DNA of 64,000 nt from Hyphomonadaceae bacterium (GTDB lineage Bacteria > Pseudomonadota > Alphaproteobacteria > Caulobacterales > Hyphomonadaceae): the NCBI GenBank assembly GCA_022844345.1, contig JALHLU010000003.1, forward strand, positions 62,001 through 126,000. Reading direction: 5' to 3'. Position numbers and translations under genes: made by a program. This document shows, one piece after another, positions 62,828 through 64,000 of the stretch; position 1 is the first letter of the stretch; every line of letters begins with the position of its first letter. The notes below the pieces were generated by a model that was not told the DNA's origin, ran no database searches, and saw only the letters and a list, made by a program, of their open reading frames with translations.

Positions 62828-63031
62828 GTCCCCTGCTCCCGGCGACCCCCGTCGCCAATCTTTCGACGTGGACGCTACCCCTGACGCGGTGCGTTTAGAA
62901 GGCGCCCTCCGCACCACGCTGCAAAAAAGATCAATTTCGCGTCAGCCCTGCGCTTGGCCTGGAGGCCAGACGCCATAATGAAGGCATGAGTGCAGGGCCA
63001 TGACGCCCCGCCGCCTCCCACGGAGATCCAG

Positions 63032-63646
63032 ATGCGTTCGATCCTGTTTGCCCTTGCCGCCACTTTTCTTTCCGCGCCCGCTCTCGCTCAGGGGACAACG
63101 CAGGCCCCCGCCGGCGAGTACGTCCTCGACCGGACGCATGCGAGCCTCGAATGGAAGGGGCTGCATAACGGCCTGGCCTGGTATTCGGCGCGCTTCACGA
63201 ATTTCGATATCAAGCTGACGTTCGACCCGGCCGACGTCACCAAGTCCAAAGTAACCGCCACGATCGATCCGAAATCGGTCGAGACGGATTTCGCCAAGAC
63301 CCGCCCGGCCAGCAGCACCGAAGACTTCAACGCCACGCTTGCCTCAGGGGAGCGCTTCTTCAACGCGGGCAAATTCCCCACCATCACCTTCGCCTCGAGC
63401 GCAATCACCAAGACGGGGGCCAACACCGGCAAGATGACGGGCAACCTCACCTTCCTTGGCGTCACCAAGCCGGTGACGCTTGATGTAACCTACATTGGAA
63501 ACCGGAATGACCCGCGCTCGCAGAAGCACAAGGTCGGCTTCCAGGCGGTGGGCACGATCAACAAGACCGCCTGGGGCATGGCGGCCGGCGGCCCGATCGC
63601 CGACAGCATCAAGATCGAGATCAACGCCGAGATGGTGCAGAAGTAG
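63032..63646 (+). CDS. YceI-family periplasmic protein
   Basis: A 204-residue protein with a signal peptide (cut after ALAQ, about residue 20). The lipocalin-like YceI domain shows YVLDRTHASLEWKGLH, the FDIKLTFDP strand, RFFNAGKFPTITFASS and GNLTFLGVTKPVTLDV. These proteins bind polyisoprenoid or amphiphilic ligands in the periplasm; the exact role is unclear. The ATG at 63032 follows CGGAGATCC. Confidence 0.92.
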   Translation: MRSILFALAATFLSAPALAQGTTQAPAGEYVLDRTHASLEWKGLHNGLAWYSARFTNFDIKLTFDPADVTKSKVTATIDPKSVETDFAKTRPASSTEDFNATLASGERFFNAGKFPTITFASSAITKTGANTGKMTGNLTFLGVTKPVTLDVTYIGNRNDPRSQKHKVGFQAVGTINKTAWGMAAGGPIADSIKIEINAEMVQK

Positions 63647-63686
63647 GCCCGCTGGCTGAGTCTCTATATACTGGACGTGTTTGGAT

Positions 63687-63713
63687 GGCCGCAGGGAAAC
63701 CTCGCGGCCGTTT
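63687..63713. terminator. Possible terminator after the YceI gene
   Basis: GGCCGC (63687-63692) and GCGGCC (63704-63709) pair around an 11-base loop, followed by GTTT. It stands between convergent genes. The stem is short, so the call is tentative. Confidence 0.4.
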
Positions 63714-63714
63714 C

Positions 63715-64000
63715 CTATTCAGCGGCCACGATGATGATGTCGAACGCAGGCGACAGGCGTTCACATTCGTAGAGGCGCTCGGCGTTTGCGGATCGCAGCT
63801 GTTCCTGCAATGGCTCGAGCACAGCGGGGTCTTCCATCAGGTTCAGGTTCGGGAAGCGGGACAGATACCGCATCGTGGCGGCTCTGACGGCGGGAGCGAC
63901 GGCCTCATAGGTCTTGTCCGGCGCCAATTCCTCCGCCCAGTAGACGAACATGTCGGCCCGCCGGTCATAGGTCCAACCTTCGGGCTCACCCAGCCGGTGC
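63715..64000 (-). CDS. Unidentified protein, C-terminal part (5' end outside window)
   Basis: The frame is open to the end of the window, giving the last 94 or so residues (upstream reading continues as GEPEGWTYDRRADMFVYW). The fragment is helical and acidic with one Cys and ends DIIIVAAE. No domain is recognised. It is convergent with yceI. The internal ATG at 63951 is unlikely to be the true start because the upstream frame stays open and protein-like. Confidence 0.65.
   Translation of the reverse strand, partial: HRLGEPEGWTYDRRADMFVYWAEELAPDKTYEAVAPAVRAATMRYLSRFPNLNLMEDPAVLEPLQEQLRSANAERLYECERLSPAFDIIIVAAE

Noticed and set aside
1-64000. Mobile element, phage or CRISPR content
   Set aside because: No transposase, integrase, terminal repeat, repeat-spacer array or tRNA-linked attachment site was seen; the only decay found is the symporter remnant.

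Overview
This is a high-GC alphaproteobacterial chromosome segment. The gene content points to Caulobacterales, most likely a Hyphomonadaceae- or Maricaulis-like prosthecate or budding marine bacterium. The strongest clue is a compact locus that matches the Caulobacter holdfast synthesis (hfs) genes. Supporting clues are a Caulobacter-type TonB receptor, an alphaproteobacterial ParC, Bpt, ArfB, MotB, and proteins of the DUF6134 and DUF6491 types. No tRNA, rRNA, insertion sequence, integrase or CRISPR array was seen. The window reads as ordinary chromosome carrying two polysaccharide loci.

Layout. From 1 to 6.1 kb: the 3' part of a TonB-dependent receptor ending in a strong terminator, a redoxin-type lipoprotein, and an EmrA/EmrB-like efflux pair. 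From 6.2 to 13.7 kb: the holdfast-type locus hfsE-hfsG-hfsH (+), hfsC-hfsB-hfsA (-) and hfsD (+, divergent from hfsA). It contains the initiating transferase, a glycosyltransferase, a deacetylase, a polymerase, a co-polymerase with its kinase-like partner, and the outer-membrane exporter. No flippase is present. From 13.7 to 28.3 kb: mixed housekeeping and metabolic genes, including a D-cysteine desulfhydrase/racemase pair, a membrane GGDEF-EAL protein with altered catalytic motifs, several GNAT acetyltransferases, a ribosome hibernation factor, ArfB, MotB, Bpt, LemA and a flavin monooxygenase. From 28.3 to 33.7 kb: a decayed GPH-type transporter remnant, parC, recO, a Gdx/SugE guanidinium exporter behind a guanidine-II (mini-ykkC) riboswitch, a Crp/Fnr regulator and a stand-alone receiver domain.

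From 33.9 to 39.5 kb, three sulfur amino-acid genes (cysteine synthase, 3-mercaptopyruvate sulfurtransferase, cystathionine beta-lyase) are interleaved with an ExoY-type sugar transferase. From 39.6 to 52.4 kb lies a second, succinoglycan-like exopolysaccharide locus. It has a GumC/BY-kinase fusion, a beta-barrel protein, a secreted protein of unknown function, a Wza-type lipoprotein, a PPP-family phosphatase, ExoL-, ExoA- and ExoM-like glycosyltransferases, a Wzy-type polymerase and a membrane-anchored TPR-like protein. It also holds a ParA-type ATPase translationally overlapped with a small protein carrying a SAP-like C-terminus. From 52.5 to 64 kb: a PRC-barrel protein, small lipoproteins, the isoprenoid set dxs-ispA-xseB, a histidine phosphatase, lepB, an MBL-fold hydrolase, a trypsin-like protease with an unfamiliar N-terminal domain, YceI, and the 3' end of an unidentified gene.

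The best candidates for something not well described are the ParA plus SAP-like pair and the PPP phosphatase, both inside the second exopolysaccharide locus. The guanidine-II riboswitch is the clearest regulatory RNA. All functional calls come from reading motifs by eye; no database search was run.
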